Shown piece after piece: positions 50,038 through 59,027 of a stretch of 64,000 bases of DNA. The DNA is from Mycobacterium basiliense. GTDB lineage: Bacteria; Actinomycetota; Actinomycetes; Mycobacteriales; Mycobacteriaceae. The notes beneath the pieces were generated by a model, which was not told where the DNA came from, searched no databases, and saw only the letters and a program-made list of their open reading frames with translations. A program made the translations under genes and the position numbers. The stretch is taken from positions 1,922,001 through 1,986,000 of the forward strand of contig NZ_LR130759.1 of the NCBI RefSeq assembly GCF_900292015.1, in the 5' to 3' direction. Numbering within the stretch: position 1 is the stretch's first letter; each line of letters opens with the position of its first letter.

Positions 50038-50065
50038 TCCGCAGAACGCAATTCGGGAGCCTGCC

Positions 50066-51328
50066 TTGATCGAGTGGTCCGACACGGATCTGATGTTGCG
50101 AGACGCTGTGCGCCAATTCATCGACAAGGAGATCCGGCCCGTTCGGGACGATCTGGAAAGCGGTGCGCTATCGCCATATCCGATCGCGCGCAAGTTATTC
50201 AGCCAGTTCGGTCTGGACGTGATGGCCGCCGAATCGGTCAAGTCGATGCTGGACCGCGAGCGCGCCAACCAGGGCGACAAAGCCGAAAGACGGAACAGTG
50301 CAAGCGGTTCCGGCGGGCTTGGCGGGCTGGCGCCCCAGGCCTCGATGGCCGCGGTCCTGGTGTCCGAACTTGCCGGGGTCAGCATTGGGTTACTCAGCAC
50401 GGTTGCGGTGAGTCTCGGGTTGGGCGCGGGAACCATCATGAGTCGCGGCACCCTGGCTCAGAAGGAGCGCTGGTTGCCCGGGCTGATGACGTTGGAGAAG
50501 TTCGCCGCATGGGCCATTACCGAGCCGGATTCCGGCTCGGATGCCTTCGGCGGTATGAAGACCCATGTCACCCGCGATGGCGACGACTACCTCCTCAACG
50601 GACAGAAGACGTTCATCACCAACGGGCCCGACGCCGATATCCTGTTGGTGTACGCCAAGCTTGCTGACGACGCCGGCGGCGACGCCGATCGGGCCCGGCG
50701 CAACCGCCCGGTGCTGGTCTTCGTGCTCGATTCGGGCATGCCCGGACTGACGCAGGGCAAGCCGTTCAAGAAGATGGGCATGATGTCCTCGCCGACGGGC
50801 GAACTATTTTTCGACAGCGTGCGGCTGACTGCGGACCGGTTGCTGGGCGAGAGCGAACAACACGACGCTGGGGACGGCCGGGAGAGTGCACGCGCCAATT
50901 TCGCCGTGGAGCGTCTCGGGGTGGCTTTGATGGCGCTGGGCATCATCAACGAATGTCACCGGCTATGCGTGGATTACGCCAAAACCCGGACTCTGTGGGG
51001 CAAGAACATCGGCCAGTTCCAGCTCATCCAGCTCAAGCTGGCCAAGATGGAAGTGGCGCGGATCAACGTCCAGAATATGGTTTTTCAGACGTTGGAGAAG
51101 TTGAAGGTGGGCAAGGAAACCTCGTTGGCCGAGGCGTCGGCCATCAAGCTGTATTCCTCAGAAGCCGCCACCGAAGTCGCCATGGAGGCCGTCCAGTTGT
51201 TCGGCGGCAACGGCTACATGGCCGAGTACCGGGTAGAACAGCTTGCCCGAGACGCGAAGTCGCTGATGATCTATGCCGGCAGTAACGAGGTCCAGATAAC
51301 CCACATCGCCAAGGGGCTGCTGGCCTAA
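50066..51328 (+). CDS. fadE21: FadE21, acyl-CoA dehydrogenase, 420 aa
   Basis: An FAD acyl-CoA dehydrogenase with the family signatures AWAITEPDSGSDAFGG and QLFGGNGYMAEYRVEQLARDAK, including the usual C-terminal substrate-tunnel region. TTG 50066 (MIEWSDTDLM) follows CGGGAGCC and matches the H37Rv start; there is no better ATG or GTG. A segment at about residues 70-90 (RERANQGDKAERRN) is a charged loop longer than usual. Paired with ltp1. Confidence 0.92.
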   Translation: MIEWSDTDLMLRDAVRQFIDKEIRPVRDDLESGALSPYPIARKLFSQFGLDVMAAESVKSMLDRERANQGDKAERRNSASGSGGLGGLAPQASMAAVLVSELAGVSIGLLSTVAVSLGLGAGTIMSRGTLAQKERWLPGLMTLEKFAAWAITEPDSGSDAFGGMKTHVTRDGDDYLLNGQKTFITNGPDADILLVYAKLADDAGGDADRARRNRPVLVFVLDSGMPGLTQGKPFKKMGMMSSPTGELFFDSVRLTADRLLGESEQHDAGDGRESARANFAVERLGVALMALGIINECHRLCVDYAKTRTLWGKNIGQFQLIQLKLAKMEVARINVQNMVFQTLEKLKVGKETSLAEASAIKLYSSEAATEVAMEAVQLFGGNGYMAEYRVEQLARDAKSLMIYAGSNEVQITHIAKGLLA

Positions 51329-51345
51329 CGCTTGGCCGGGCCCCG

Positions 51346-52038
51346 TCAGGCCACCACCCAGATCGCCCGGGCGGCGGGGCTGCCCAACTCGACGGTGGTC
51401 GCGGCGCCATCGGCCGATTCGATCGCCACCGAGATCATCCCGGCGAATTCCCGTCGGGTCAGGACTCGCAGCTGCGAATCCAGGTTGATTCCGACGCTGT
51501 CGAAGTACCGCAGCATCTCGGGGTCGGCGTCGGAGATGCGGGCCACCGTTGCGGTGTCACCGTCGTGGCAGGCCCACAGCTGGCGCGCCGGTGGTGTGGG
51601 CACATGCCCATCGGAAGCCGGGATGGGATCACCGTGCGGGTCGCGCCGCGGGAAGCCGAGCTTGGCATCGATCCGGGCCACCAGCCGATCCGACACCGCG
51701 TGTTCGAGCACCTCGGCCTCGTCGTGCACCTCGTCCCAGCTGTAGCCGAGTTCGTTGACCAAGAAAGTCTCCAGCAACCGGTGGCGGCGCACCATTGTCA
51801 GGGCCGCCCGCCGCCCGGCAGGGGTCAATGTCACCGCGCCGTACTTCTCGTGGTCGACCAGACCCTGCTCGGCGAGTTTGCGGATGGACTCCGATGCCGT
51901 GCTGGCCGATACCCCGATCTTCTCCGCCAGCATCTTGGTACTGACCTTTTCCCGCGACCATTCCTGGGCCGTCCAAATGACTTTCAGGTAATCCTGGGCA
52001 ACCGCGGTGAGACCGGCAGGCTCGTCGTCACCCCTCAC
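51346..52038 (-). CDS. sirR: SirR/MntR, DtxR-family metal-dependent repressor, 230 aa
   Basis: A DtxR-family repressor: winged helix with STKMLAEKIGVSASTASESIRKL near residues 28-50, dimerisation and metal-binding domain with EVHDEAEVLEHAVSD, and a C-terminal SH3-like FeoA domain. In M. tuberculosis this protein (MntR) senses manganese. GTG 52038 is 8 bases downstream of TAGACT on the minus strand. It is divergent from ribF; the 587-residue Rv2787 that sits between them in H37Rv is absent. Confidence 0.9.
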   Translation of the reverse strand: MRGDDEPAGLTAVAQDYLKVIWTAQEWSREKVSTKMLAEKIGVSASTASESIRKLAEQGLVDHEKYGAVTLTPAGRRAALTMVRRHRLLETFLVNELGYSWDEVHDEAEVLEHAVSDRLVARIDAKLGFPRRDPHGDPIPASDGHVPTPPARQLWACHDGDTATVARISDADPEMLRYFDSVGINLDSQLRVLTRREFAGMISVAIESADGAATTVELGSPAARAIWVVA

Positions 52039-52052
52039 AACCAGAAAGTCTA
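52038..52052 (-). promoter_or_regulatory. Putative -10 box for a leaderless sirR transcript
   Basis: On the minus strand TAGACT (52052 down to 52047) is followed by 8 bases and then the GTG start at 52038. No ribosome site is visible. Confidence 0.5.
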
Positions 52053-52217
52053 GGCAACCCACGGCCAATCTGTGTTTTTGGTCATCAATTGGCTATCGCC
52101 GGTGCGGCGGGTTTCTGCCGATGAACGCGGATCTGGATGCGGGCAGCGCTGGCTTGGACGGCGCCCAGGTCGGCCGACAACCCGCGGATCTGACAACCGC
52201 GAGCCCCGCTGCGCCGT

Positions 52218-52233
52218 TAGGCTTGCGGTTGTG
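52218..52233 (+). promoter_or_regulatory. Putative -10 box for a leaderless ribF transcript
   Basis: TAGGCT at 52218-52223 is followed by exactly 7 bases and the GTG at 52231, an ideal leaderless arrangement. It also decides the start over the in-frame upstream codons. Confidence 0.6.
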
Positions 52234-53205
52234 CAGCGGTGGCGTGGCCAGGATGAGATCCCCACGGACTGGGGCCGATGCGTGCTGACCGTCGGGGTGT
52301 TCGATGGTGTACACCGCGGACACGCCGAATTGATCGCGCACGCGGTGAAAGCGGGCCGTACTCGCGGCGTACCGAGCGTGCTGATGACGTTCGATCCGCA
52401 TCCGATGGAAGTCGTCTATCCCGGCAGCCACCCGGCGCAGCTGACGACGCTGACCCGCCGCGCTGAGCTGGTGGAGGAGTTGGGCATCGACGTGTTCCTG
52501 GTGATGCCGTTCACCACCGATTTCATGAAGCTCACGCCCGATCGCTACATTCACGAGCTGTTGGTCGAGCACCTGCACGTGGTGGAGGTGGTGGTGGGAG
52601 AGAATTTCACCTTCGGCAGGAAGGCGGCCGGTAACGTCGGCACCCTGCGCCGCGCCGGCGAGCGATTCGGCTTCGCGGTGGAGTCGATGTCGCTGGTGTC
52701 CGAGCATCACAGCAACGAGACCGTCACGTTCTCCTCCACATACATCCGGTCATGCGTGGACGCCGGCGATGTGATGGCAGCCACCGAAGCCTTGGGTCGC
52801 CCGCATCGTGTCGAGGGCGTGGTGGTCAGGGGTTACGGGCGAGGCGCCGAGCTGGGCTTTCCCACTGCCAATGTCGCACCACCGATGTATTCGGCCATAC
52901 CGGCCGACGGCGTGTACGCGGCCTGGTTCACCGTCCTCGGGCATGGACCGGTCACCGGCGCGGTGATTCCGGGAGAGCGCTATCAAGCCGCCGTGTCCGT
53001 CGGGACCAATCCCACGTTTTCCGGACGTACCCGCACCGTCGAGGCTTTCGTGCTCGATACCAGCGCCGACCTCTATGGTCAGCATGTTGCGCTGGACTTT
53101 GTCGCGCGCATCCGCGGTCAGCAAAAGTTCGACTCCGTTCGAGCGTTGATCGCAGAGATCGGTGCCGATACGGATCGGACGCGCGCGCTCCTGGCTGCCG
53201 GCTGA
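52231..53205 (+). CDS. ribF: RibF, bifunctional riboflavin kinase/FAD synthetase, 324 aa
   Basis: RibF turns riboflavin into FMN and then FAD. The N-terminal adenylyltransferase has GVFDGVHRGH (HxGH) near residues 22-31 and STYIRSC (S/T-x-x-R), and the C-terminal kinase domain has FPTAN. The GTG at 52231 gives MQRWRGQDEIP as in H37Rv; the open frame extends to 52072 but without similarity. rpsO follows after 119 bases. Confidence 0.95.
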   Translation: MQRWRGQDEIPTDWGRCVLTVGVFDGVHRGHAELIAHAVKAGRTRGVPSVLMTFDPHPMEVVYPGSHPAQLTTLTRRAELVEELGIDVFLVMPFTTDFMKLTPDRYIHELLVEHLHVVEVVVGENFTFGRKAAGNVGTLRRAGERFGFAVESMSLVSEHHSNETVTFSSTYIRSCVDAGDVMAATEALGRPHRVEGVVVRGYGRGAELGFPTANVAPPMYSAIPADGVYAAWFTVLGHGPVTGAVIPGERYQAAVSVGTNPTFSGRTRTVEAFVLDTSADLYGQHVALDFVARIRGQQKFDSVRALIAEIGADTDRTRALLAAG

Positions 53206-53235
53206 GGCGTTTATGTTCAGCGGTGATGCCGCTGC

Positions 53236-53241
53236 TAGACT
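53236..53241 (+). promoter_or_regulatory. Putative rpsO promoter -10 element
   Basis: TAGACT lies 83 bases before the rpsO start in the ribF-rpsO gap, within GCTGCTAGACTGCCC. A matching -35 is weak (TTCAGC is 14 bases upstream, TTTATG 20). Confidence 0.35.
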
Positions 53242-53324
53242 GCCCGACGACATCGGCGTGTGCTGCGGTTCGCGGTGGCCGCGCCGGGAATCCCTGATCG
53301 CGGACCAATTGATGGAGATGTTTC

Positions 53325-53594
53325 GTGGCGCTGACTGCCGAACAGAAAAAGGAAATTCTGAGTTCCTACGGTCTGCATGAGACCGATACCGGATCCCCGG
53401 AAGCACAGATCGCACTGTTGACGAAGCGGATCGCCGATCTCACCGAGCACCTCAAGGTGCACAAGCACGACCATCACTCCCGCCGAGGTCTGTTGCTGCT
53501 GGTTGGGCGGCGGCGCCGACTGATCAAGTACATCTCTCAGATCGACGTGGAGCGTTATCGTTCGCTCATTGAGCGGCTGGGTCTGCGTCGCTGA
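53325..53594 (+). CDS. rpsO: RpsO, 30S ribosomal protein S15, 89 aa
   Basis: S15 binds 16S rRNA early in 30S assembly. The sequence [26 protein letters not shown] is the family signature. GTG 53325 follows TGGAGATG. Length is 89, as in most bacteria. As usual it lies upstream of the PNPase gene, but here lppU, a PGRS segment and a SUKH gene intervene. Confidence 0.97.
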   Translation: MALTAEQKKEILSSYGLHETDTGSPEAQIALLTKRIADLTEHLKVHKHDHHSRRGLLLLVGRRRRLIKYISQIDVERYRSLIERLGLRR

Positions 53595-53605
53595 CCCACG
53601 GCGCG

Positions 53606-54103
53606 ATGCGCGCCATGATCCTGGCGCTGGGCACCGCCGTGGTGGTGCTGGGATGTTCGTCAGCGAGAATCGCCGACCTCCAGGTGGGGGACTGTCTCAA
53701 GCTGGGCGGCGCACCGGATCGCCCGCAGGCAACCAAGGCGACGTGTGGCAGCCAGGATTCGAACTTCAAGGTCGTCGCCGCCGTTGCCGAGCGTGCGCAG
53801 TGCCCGGGTGATGTCGATTCGTTCTATTCCATGCGCAACGGGTTGAATCGCGCGGAGGGCACCTTCTGCCTGGATATCGATTGGGTGGTTGGCGGCTGCA
53901 TGAGCATCGATCCGGACCACAAGACCGACCCTGTCCGTGTCGATTGCAACGATGCGTCGGCGCCGCACCGTCAGCGGGTCACTCAGATCCTCAAAGATCT
54001 CGACCCGCCCGTCAGCGTCGATCAGTGTGCCAGCGGGGTGGGCTACGCCTACACCCAGCGACGGTTCGCCGTCTGCGTCGAGGACGTCGGCAGCGGACCC
54101 TAG
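53606..54103 (+). CDS. lppU: LppU, lipoprotein, 165 aa
   Basis: A short signal peptide ends with VVLGC, lipidated cysteine at residue 17. The mature part has a DUF-type fold with paired cysteines in VGDCLKL, ATCGSQ, CPGDVDS, CLDIDW, GCMS, VDCND, QCASG and AVCVED, so several disulfides are expected outside the membrane. It begins 11 bases after rpsO. Directly after its stop, a Gly-rich PGRS-like frame opens in the -1 frame, which raises the question whether the natural C-terminus is longer. Confidence 0.88.
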   Translation: MRAMILALGTAVVVLGCSSARIADLQVGDCLKLGGAPDRPQATKATCGSQDSNFKVVAAVAERAQCPGDVDSFYSMRNGLNRAEGTFCLDIDWVVGGCMSIDPDHKTDPVRVDCNDASAPHRQRVTQILKDLDPPVSVDQCASGVGYAYTQRRFAVCVEDVGSGP

Positions 54104-54558
54104 ACCGTGCGGTCGGGCCGCGGTGGCCCGGAGGAGACGGTGGCCTGGGCGGCACCAATTCTGCAGGGGCCCACGGCGGTGCGGGCGGTCGCGGAGGAAC
54201 CGGGGTCACCGGCGGCAACGGCGGTAGCGGCGGTGCCGGCAGCAACGGCGACGGCACTAGCAATCACGTTGAGGGTCAACCCGGCGGTGATGGCGGTGAC
54301 GGTGGAATTGGTGGCACCGGCACTGCGGGCGCTGGCGGCAACGGTGGCATCGGCGGCACCGGCGGCCACAGCACTGTGGGGTCAGGCGGCGCCGGCGGAA
54401 ATGGTGGCCGGGGCGGTGACGGCGGCGCTTTCGATGACGGCTTCTTCGCTATTTTCGGCGGCCCGGGCAGCGCTGGCCATCCCGGAGGCCCCCCAGACGG
54501 CGGCCTTGGTGGCGGCGGTGGTGCCGGCGGGGCCGGAGGTATCGGAGCTGTGCGGTAA
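54103..54558 (+). pseudogene. Orphan PGRS-like segment behind lppU
   Basis: From just after the lppU stop, the frame one base back from lppU encodes about 150 residues rich in GGNGG and GGTGG (for example GGTGVTGGNGGSGGAGSNGD) and ends with FDDGFFAIFGGPGSAGHPGG and a TAA. There is no PE domain and no good start codon or ribosome site near its beginning; the frame is open back into lppU. It could be a PGRS tail joined to LppU by a frameshift, or a decaying remnant. Coordinates of its start are arbitrary. Confidence 0.55.
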
Positions 54559-54612
54559 TTAGACCCGAACCTGACCATTGCGTTGCACGCTCACCGTGCG
54601 GCGTTGAGCGTG

Positions 54613-54634
54613 ATCGTTCTACTAATCGTTCTAC
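54613..54634 (+). repeat. Direct repeat ATCGTTCTAC before the SUKH gene
   Basis: ATCGTTCTAC occurs at 54613-54622 and 54625-54634, a 12-base period, immediately before the ribosome site of the SUKH-family gene. It could be a small operator or a slippage product. Confidence 0.5.
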
Positions 54635-54646
54635 AAGGAGAAGACG

Positions 54647-55051
54647 ATGCCCTTCCCAGTCGATGAGAAGTACATACTGGCCGCAGAGGAGAAGCTCGGG
54701 GTTACCTTCCCATCGGGTTTCCGCATCAAGATGATGGCGGACAACGGCGGAACCGTTGAGGCCCCCGCGGACGAAGAAATATGGGACTTGTACCCCTTCT
54801 TCGACACCAGCGACAAGAAGCGGGTGAAGCGCACCTGCAACGACATTGTCCGCGAGACGGCAAGTGCCAAGGAGTGGACCGGCTTTCCCGCCAATGCCGT
54901 CGCCATCGGAGCCAACGGATGCGGGGATCGGCTTGTCTTGCTAGCCAACGTGGATGGTTCGGTGCTGCAGGACGAGGTCTTCTGCTGGGACCACGAGACA
55001 GGTGATCTCGACAAGGTCGCCGACGATTTTGCGGAACTGGAATCGGTCTAG
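54647..55051 (+). CDS. SMI1/KNR4 (SUKH) family protein, 134 aa
   Basis: The protein fits the SUKH fold: LAAEEKLGVTFPSGFRIKMMADNGG at the N-terminus, AVAIGANGCGDRLVLL in the middle and DEVFCWDHETGDLDKVADDFAEL at the C-terminus. Many SUKH proteins are immunity proteins against secreted nuclease or deaminase toxins; others have regulatory roles. AAGGAGAAG gives a strong ribosome site for ATG 54647. No toxin gene lies next to it, so it is an orphan. It has fewer G/C-rich codons than its neighbours, and I recall no equivalent here in H37Rv. Confidence 0.85.
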   Translation: MPFPVDEKYILAAEEKLGVTFPSGFRIKMMADNGGTVEAPADEEIWDLYPFFDTSDKKRVKRTCNDIVRETASAKEWTGFPANAVAIGANGCGDRLVLLANVDGSVLQDEVFCWDHETGDLDKVADDFAELESV

Positions 55052-55458
55052 AACAGATCGGGAACAGCGGTGCCCGCGGGTGAGTTGCGGACCGATCGTC
55101 GCGGCTCGGCATCTGGGGGATTCGCGGCAGGTGTACAGTGGGCATGTTCTGGGCCGGTTCGGCCCGAGCAAAGTGGTGCGGTTCACGCAGATCCGCGTGT
55201 GCCGTTCCAGCGAGTCACTAGGTATGTCCAAGGGAGCAGCCCAGCCTGTATCGGGCGGTCTTCGGTAGTGGCTGCCGGGCACCCCGCATCTGGGGCAGGT
55301 CCGGCCGCTTCGATCGATGGCCGTAGCCGCATCCAGGCTCGTGCTTTAGGGGAGGCTCCGCGGGCGGCTCGCAGGCCGGTCCGGCCCTGTGTCTGCCCTG
55401 GGTTGTGCGTGACGACGCGAAACAGCTGAATAACCCAGAGAGGGCCGCACGGACACCC
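55052..55458. other. Long leader region upstream of gpsI
   Basis: About 407 bases before the PNPase start carry no supported gene. TACAGT near 55133 is a possible -10 element, which would give an mRNA leader of about 315 bases. PNPase leaders in other bacteria fold into RNase III targets for autoregulation; I see only short GC-rich stems here and cannot prove one. Confidence 0.35.
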
Positions 55459-57729
55459 ATGTCTGTAGCTGAAATTGAACAAGGTGTATTCGAGTCCACC
55501 GCCACCATCGACAACGGGAGCTTCGGCACCCGCACCGTCCGATTCGAGACCGGCCGGTTGGCTTTGCAGGCCGCCGGGGCCGTGGTCGCATACCTCGACG
55601 AGGACAACATGTTGCTGTCGGCGACCACCGCCAGCAAGAACCCCAAGGAACATTTCGACTTCTTTCCGCTGACGGTTGATGTCGAGGAGCGGATGTATGC
55701 CGCCGGTCGCATCCCCGGGTCGTTCTTCCGGCGTGAGGGCCGACCTTCCACCGACGCCATCCTGACCTGCCGCCTCATCGACCGGCCCCTGCGCCCGTCG
55801 TTTGTTGACGGCCTGCGCAACGAGATCCAGGTCGTGGTGACGATCCTGAGTCTGGACCCGAACGATCTATACGACGTCCTGGCGATCAACGCCGCGTCGG
55901 CCTCCACCCAGCTGGGTGGTCTGCCGTTCTCCGGCCCCATCGGGGGCGTACGGGTGGCGCTCATCGACGGCACCTGGGTGGCTTTCCCCACCGTCGAGCA
56001 GATCGAGCGCGCCGTGTTCGACATGGTCGTGGCCGGACGCATTGTCGGCGATGACGTGGCGATCATGATGGTCGAGGCCGAAGCGACCGACAAGGTCATC
56101 GAGCTCGTCGGGGGCGGCGCCCAGGCGCCGACGGAAACCGTGGTGGCCGAGGGTCTGGAGGCGGCCAAGCCGTTCATCGCCGCGCTCTGCACCGCGCAGC
56201 AGGAGCTCGTCGACGCTGCCGGGAAGTCAGGAAAGCCGCCGGCGGAGTTCCCGGTGTTTCCCGACTACGGCGACGACGTTTTCTATTCGGTGTCCTCGGT
56301 GGCCACCGACGAATTGGCGGCCGCGCTGACGATCGGAAACAAGGCCGAGCGCGATCAGCGCACCGATGAGATCAAGACGCAGGTGCTCGAGCGGCTCGCC
56401 GACACCCACGAAGGCCGGGAAAAGGAAGTCGGCGCTGCGTTCCGCGCGCTGACCAAGAAACTGGTTCGGCAGCGCATCCTCACCGACCATTTCCGTATCG
56501 ATGGCCGTGGCATTACCGATATCCGGGCACTTTCCGCCGAGGTCGCCGTGGTTCCGCGGGCTCACGGTAGCGCGCTGTTCGAGCGCGGCGAAACCCAGAT
56601 TTTGGGCGTGACCACGCTTGACATGGTCAAGATGGCCCAGCAGATCGACTCGCTCGGGCCGGAGACCACCAAGCGGTACATGCATCACTACAACTTCCCG
56701 CCGTTCTCTACCGGCGAGACCGGTCGAGTCGGCTCGCCCAAGCGCCGCGAAATTGGACACGGCGCACTGGCCGAGCGGGCCCTGATCCCGGTGCTGCCCA
56801 GCGTCGAGGAATTCCCGTACGCCATCCGTCAGGTGTCTGAGGCGCTGGGCTCCAACGGCTCGACGTCGATGGGCTCGGTGTGCGCCTCCACGCTGGCGCT
56901 ACTCAACGCCGGTGTGCCGTTGAAGGCCCCGGTGGCCGGCATCGCGATGGGCTTGGTGTCCGACGATATCCAAGTGGAAGGGGCGGCCGAGGGAAGCACC
57001 GAGCGTCGCTTCGTCACCCTGACCGACATCCTGGGCGCCGAGGACGCGTTCGGCGACATGGACTTCAAGTGCGCCGGAACCAAGGACTTCGTCACCGCTC
57101 TGCAGCTGGACACCAAGCTCGACGGGATTCCTTCCCAGGTGCTGGCGGCCGCTCTGGCTCAGGCGAAGGATGCGCGCCTGACGATTCTTGAGGTCATGGC
57201 CGAGGCCATCGACTCGCCCGACGAGATGAGCCCGTACGCGCCACGGGTGACCACCATCAAGGTCCCGGTGGACAAGATCGGTGAGGTCATCGGGCCGAAG
57301 GGCAAGGTGATCAACTCCATCACCGAGGAGACCGGCGCGCAGATTTCCATCGAGGATGACGGCACCGTGTTCGTGGGCGCCACCGACGGGCCGTCGGCGC
57401 AGGCCGCCATCGATAAGATCAACGCCATTGCTAACCCGCAGTTGCCGACGGTGGGCGAGCGGTTCCTGGGGACGGTGGTCAAGACGACCGATTTCGGGGC
57501 GTTCGTATCGCTGTTGCCCGGGCGTGACGGTTTGGTGCACATCTCCAAGCTGGGCAAGGGCAAGCGCATCGCCAAGGTCGAAGATGTCGTCAACGTCGGG
57601 GACAAGCTGCGGGTGGAGATCGCCGACATCGACAAACGCGGCAAGATCTCGCTGGTCTTGGTTGCCGAGGAAGATGCCGCACCTGCCGATTCCCCGGCGC
57701 CAGCCGATGCCGCGACGGCAAGCAGCTGA
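55459..57729 (+). CDS. gpsI: GpsI, polynucleotide phosphorylase (PNPase), 756 aa
   Basis: PNPase degrades RNA 3' to 5' by phosphorolysis and can add 3' tails. Two RNase PH-like cores flank a helical domain ([28 protein letters not shown] in the first, [14 protein letters not shown] and [13 protein letters not shown] [23 protein letters not shown] in the second), followed by KH ([15 protein letters not shown]) and S1 ([26 protein letters not shown]) domains. I chose ATG 55459 ([11 protein letters not shown]). Its end overlaps pepR by 23 bases. Confidence 0.96.
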   Translation: MSVAEIEQGVFESTATIDNGSFGTRTVRFETGRLALQAAGAVVAYLDEDNMLLSATTASKNPKEHFDFFPLTVDVEERMYAAGRIPGSFFRREGRPSTDAILTCRLIDRPLRPSFVDGLRNEIQVVVTILSLDPNDLYDVLAINAASASTQLGGLPFSGPIGGVRVALIDGTWVAFPTVEQIERAVFDMVVAGRIVGDDVAIMMVEAEATDKVIELVGGGAQAPTETVVAEGLEAAKPFIAALCTAQQELVDAAGKSGKPPAEFPVFPDYGDDVFYSVSSVATDELAAALTIGNKAERDQRTDEIKTQVLERLADTHEGREKEVGAAFRALTKKLVRQRILTDHFRIDGRGITDIRALSAEVAVVPRAHGSALFERGETQILGVTTLDMVKMAQQIDSLGPETTKRYMHHYNFPPFSTGETGRVGSPKRREIGHGALAERALIPVLPSVEEFPYAIRQVSEALGSNGSTSMGSVCASTLALLNAGVPLKAPVAGIAMGLVSDDIQVEGAAEGSTERRFVTLTDILGAEDAFGDMDFKCAGTKDFVTALQLDTKLDGIPSQVLAAALAQAKDARLTILEVMAEAIDSPDEMSPYAPRVTTIKVPVDKIGEVIGPKGKVINSITEETGAQISIEDDGTVFVGATDGPSAQAAIDKINAIANPQLPTVGERFLGTVVKTTDFGAFVSLLPGRDGLVHISKLGKGKRIAKVEDVVNVGDKLRVEIADIDKRGKISLVLVAEEDAAPADSPAPADAATASS

Positions 57730-59023
57730 CCCTGCGGCCGCCGCGGCACTGCGTCGTACCACTCTGCCGGGCGGTCTGCGCGTCGTAACCGAATACTTAC
57801 CCGCGGTGCGGTCCGCATCGGTTGGGGTATGGGTCGGGGTGGGCTCGCGCGACGAGGGTGCCACGGTGGCCGGCGCCGCGCATTTTCTTGAGCACTTGCT
57901 CTTCAAGGCGACCCCGACCCGTACCGCGGTGGATATCGCCCAGGCGGTGGACGCCGTTGGTGGTGAGCTGAACGCATTCACGGCCAAGGAGCACACCTGC
58001 TATTACGCGCACGTGCTCGACACCGACCTGGAACTGGCTGTTGACCTGGTTGCCGATGTAGTGCTCAACGGCCGCTGTGCCGCCGAGGATGTCGAGCTGG
58101 AGCGCGACGTCGTCCTCGAGGAGATCGCCATGCGTGACGACGATCCCGAGGATGCGTTGGCGGACATGTTCCTCACCGCGATGTACGGCGACCATCCCGT
58201 GGGCCGGCCGGTGATCGGCAGCACGCAATCCGTCTCGGCGATGACGCGATCTCAGCTGCACTCGTTTCACGTGCGGCGCTATACACCACCGCGGATGGTG
58301 GTCGCGGTGGCGGGCAACGTCGATCACGACGAGGTGGTCACCTTGGTACGGGAGCACTTCGGGGCGCGTCTGGTTCGCGGACACCGACCCGTGGCGCCGC
58401 GGAAAGGCACGGGCCGGGTCAATGGCACCCCTCGGTTGGTGCTGGGCGGTCGCGACGCCGAACAGACCCACGTGTCGTTGGGGATCCGCACACCCGGGCG
58501 CGCCTGGGAGCATCGCTGGGCGTTGTCGGTGCTGCACACCGTGCTCGGCGGCGGACTAAGTTCGCGGCTGTTTCAAGAGATCCGCGAGGCCCGCGGCCTG
58601 GCCTACTCGGTCTATTCCGCGTTGGACATCTTCGCCGACAGCGGCGCCTTGTCGGTGTACGCGGCTTGTCTCCCCGAGCGTTTCAACGATGTCATGCGGG
58701 TGACCAGGGACGTGCTGGAATCGGTGGCGCGCGACGGCATCACCGAGGCTGAATGCCGGATTGCCAAGGGGTCGTTGCGCGGCGGCCTGGTCCTCGGGCT
58801 GGAAGACTCGAGCTCGAGGATGAGCCGCATCGGTCGCAGCGAATTGAATTACGGCAGGCACCGCAGCATCGAGGAGACCCTGCGGCAAATCGAGCAGGTC
58901 ACGGTCGAGGAGGTCAACTTGGTGGCCCGTCGGCTATTGGTGAAGCGCTACGGCGCCGCCGTTCTGGGCCCCTACGGATCGAAACGACAGCTGCCGCAAC
59001 AACTTCGAGCGATGGTAAATTAG
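57707..59023 (+). CDS. pepR: PepR, M16-family zinc protease, 438 aa
   Basis: A mitochondrial-processing-peptidase-like M16 protease. The inverted zinc motif HxxEH is AHFLEHLLF near residue 59, with the downstream Glu in [17 protein letters not shown]. The second half is the inactive partner-like domain ([24 protein letters not shown]). ATG 57707 gives exactly the H37Rv length of 438 and starts inside gpsI. Processing target is unknown; no signal peptide is seen. Confidence 0.94.
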   Translation: MPRRQAADPAAAAALRRTTLPGGLRVVTEYLPAVRSASVGVWVGVGSRDEGATVAGAAHFLEHLLFKATPTRTAVDIAQAVDAVGGELNAFTAKEHTCYYAHVLDTDLELAVDLVADVVLNGRCAAEDVELERDVVLEEIAMRDDDPEDALADMFLTAMYGDHPVGRPVIGSTQSVSAMTRSQLHSFHVRRYTPPRMVVAVAGNVDHDEVVTLVREHFGARLVRGHRPVAPRKGTGRVNGTPRLVLGGRDAEQTHVSLGIRTPGRAWEHRWALSVLHTVLGGGLSSRLFQEIREARGLAYSVYSALDIFADSGALSVYAACLPERFNDVMRVTRDVLESVARDGITEAECRIAKGSLRGGLVLGLEDSSSRMSRIGRSELNYGRHRSIEETLRQIEQVTVEEVNLVARRLLVKRYGAAVLGPYGSKRQLPQQLRAMVN

Positions 59024-59027
59024 CCCA

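Noticed and set aside
54107..54562. Ala/Val-rich frame starting at a GTG after lppU
   Set aside because: It is the frame-shifted shadow of the PGRS segment, where GGC/GGT codons read as Ala/Val.
55070..55429. 119-codon frame upstream of gpsI
   Set aside because: No domain and poor start context; it most likely is part of the gpsI leader.
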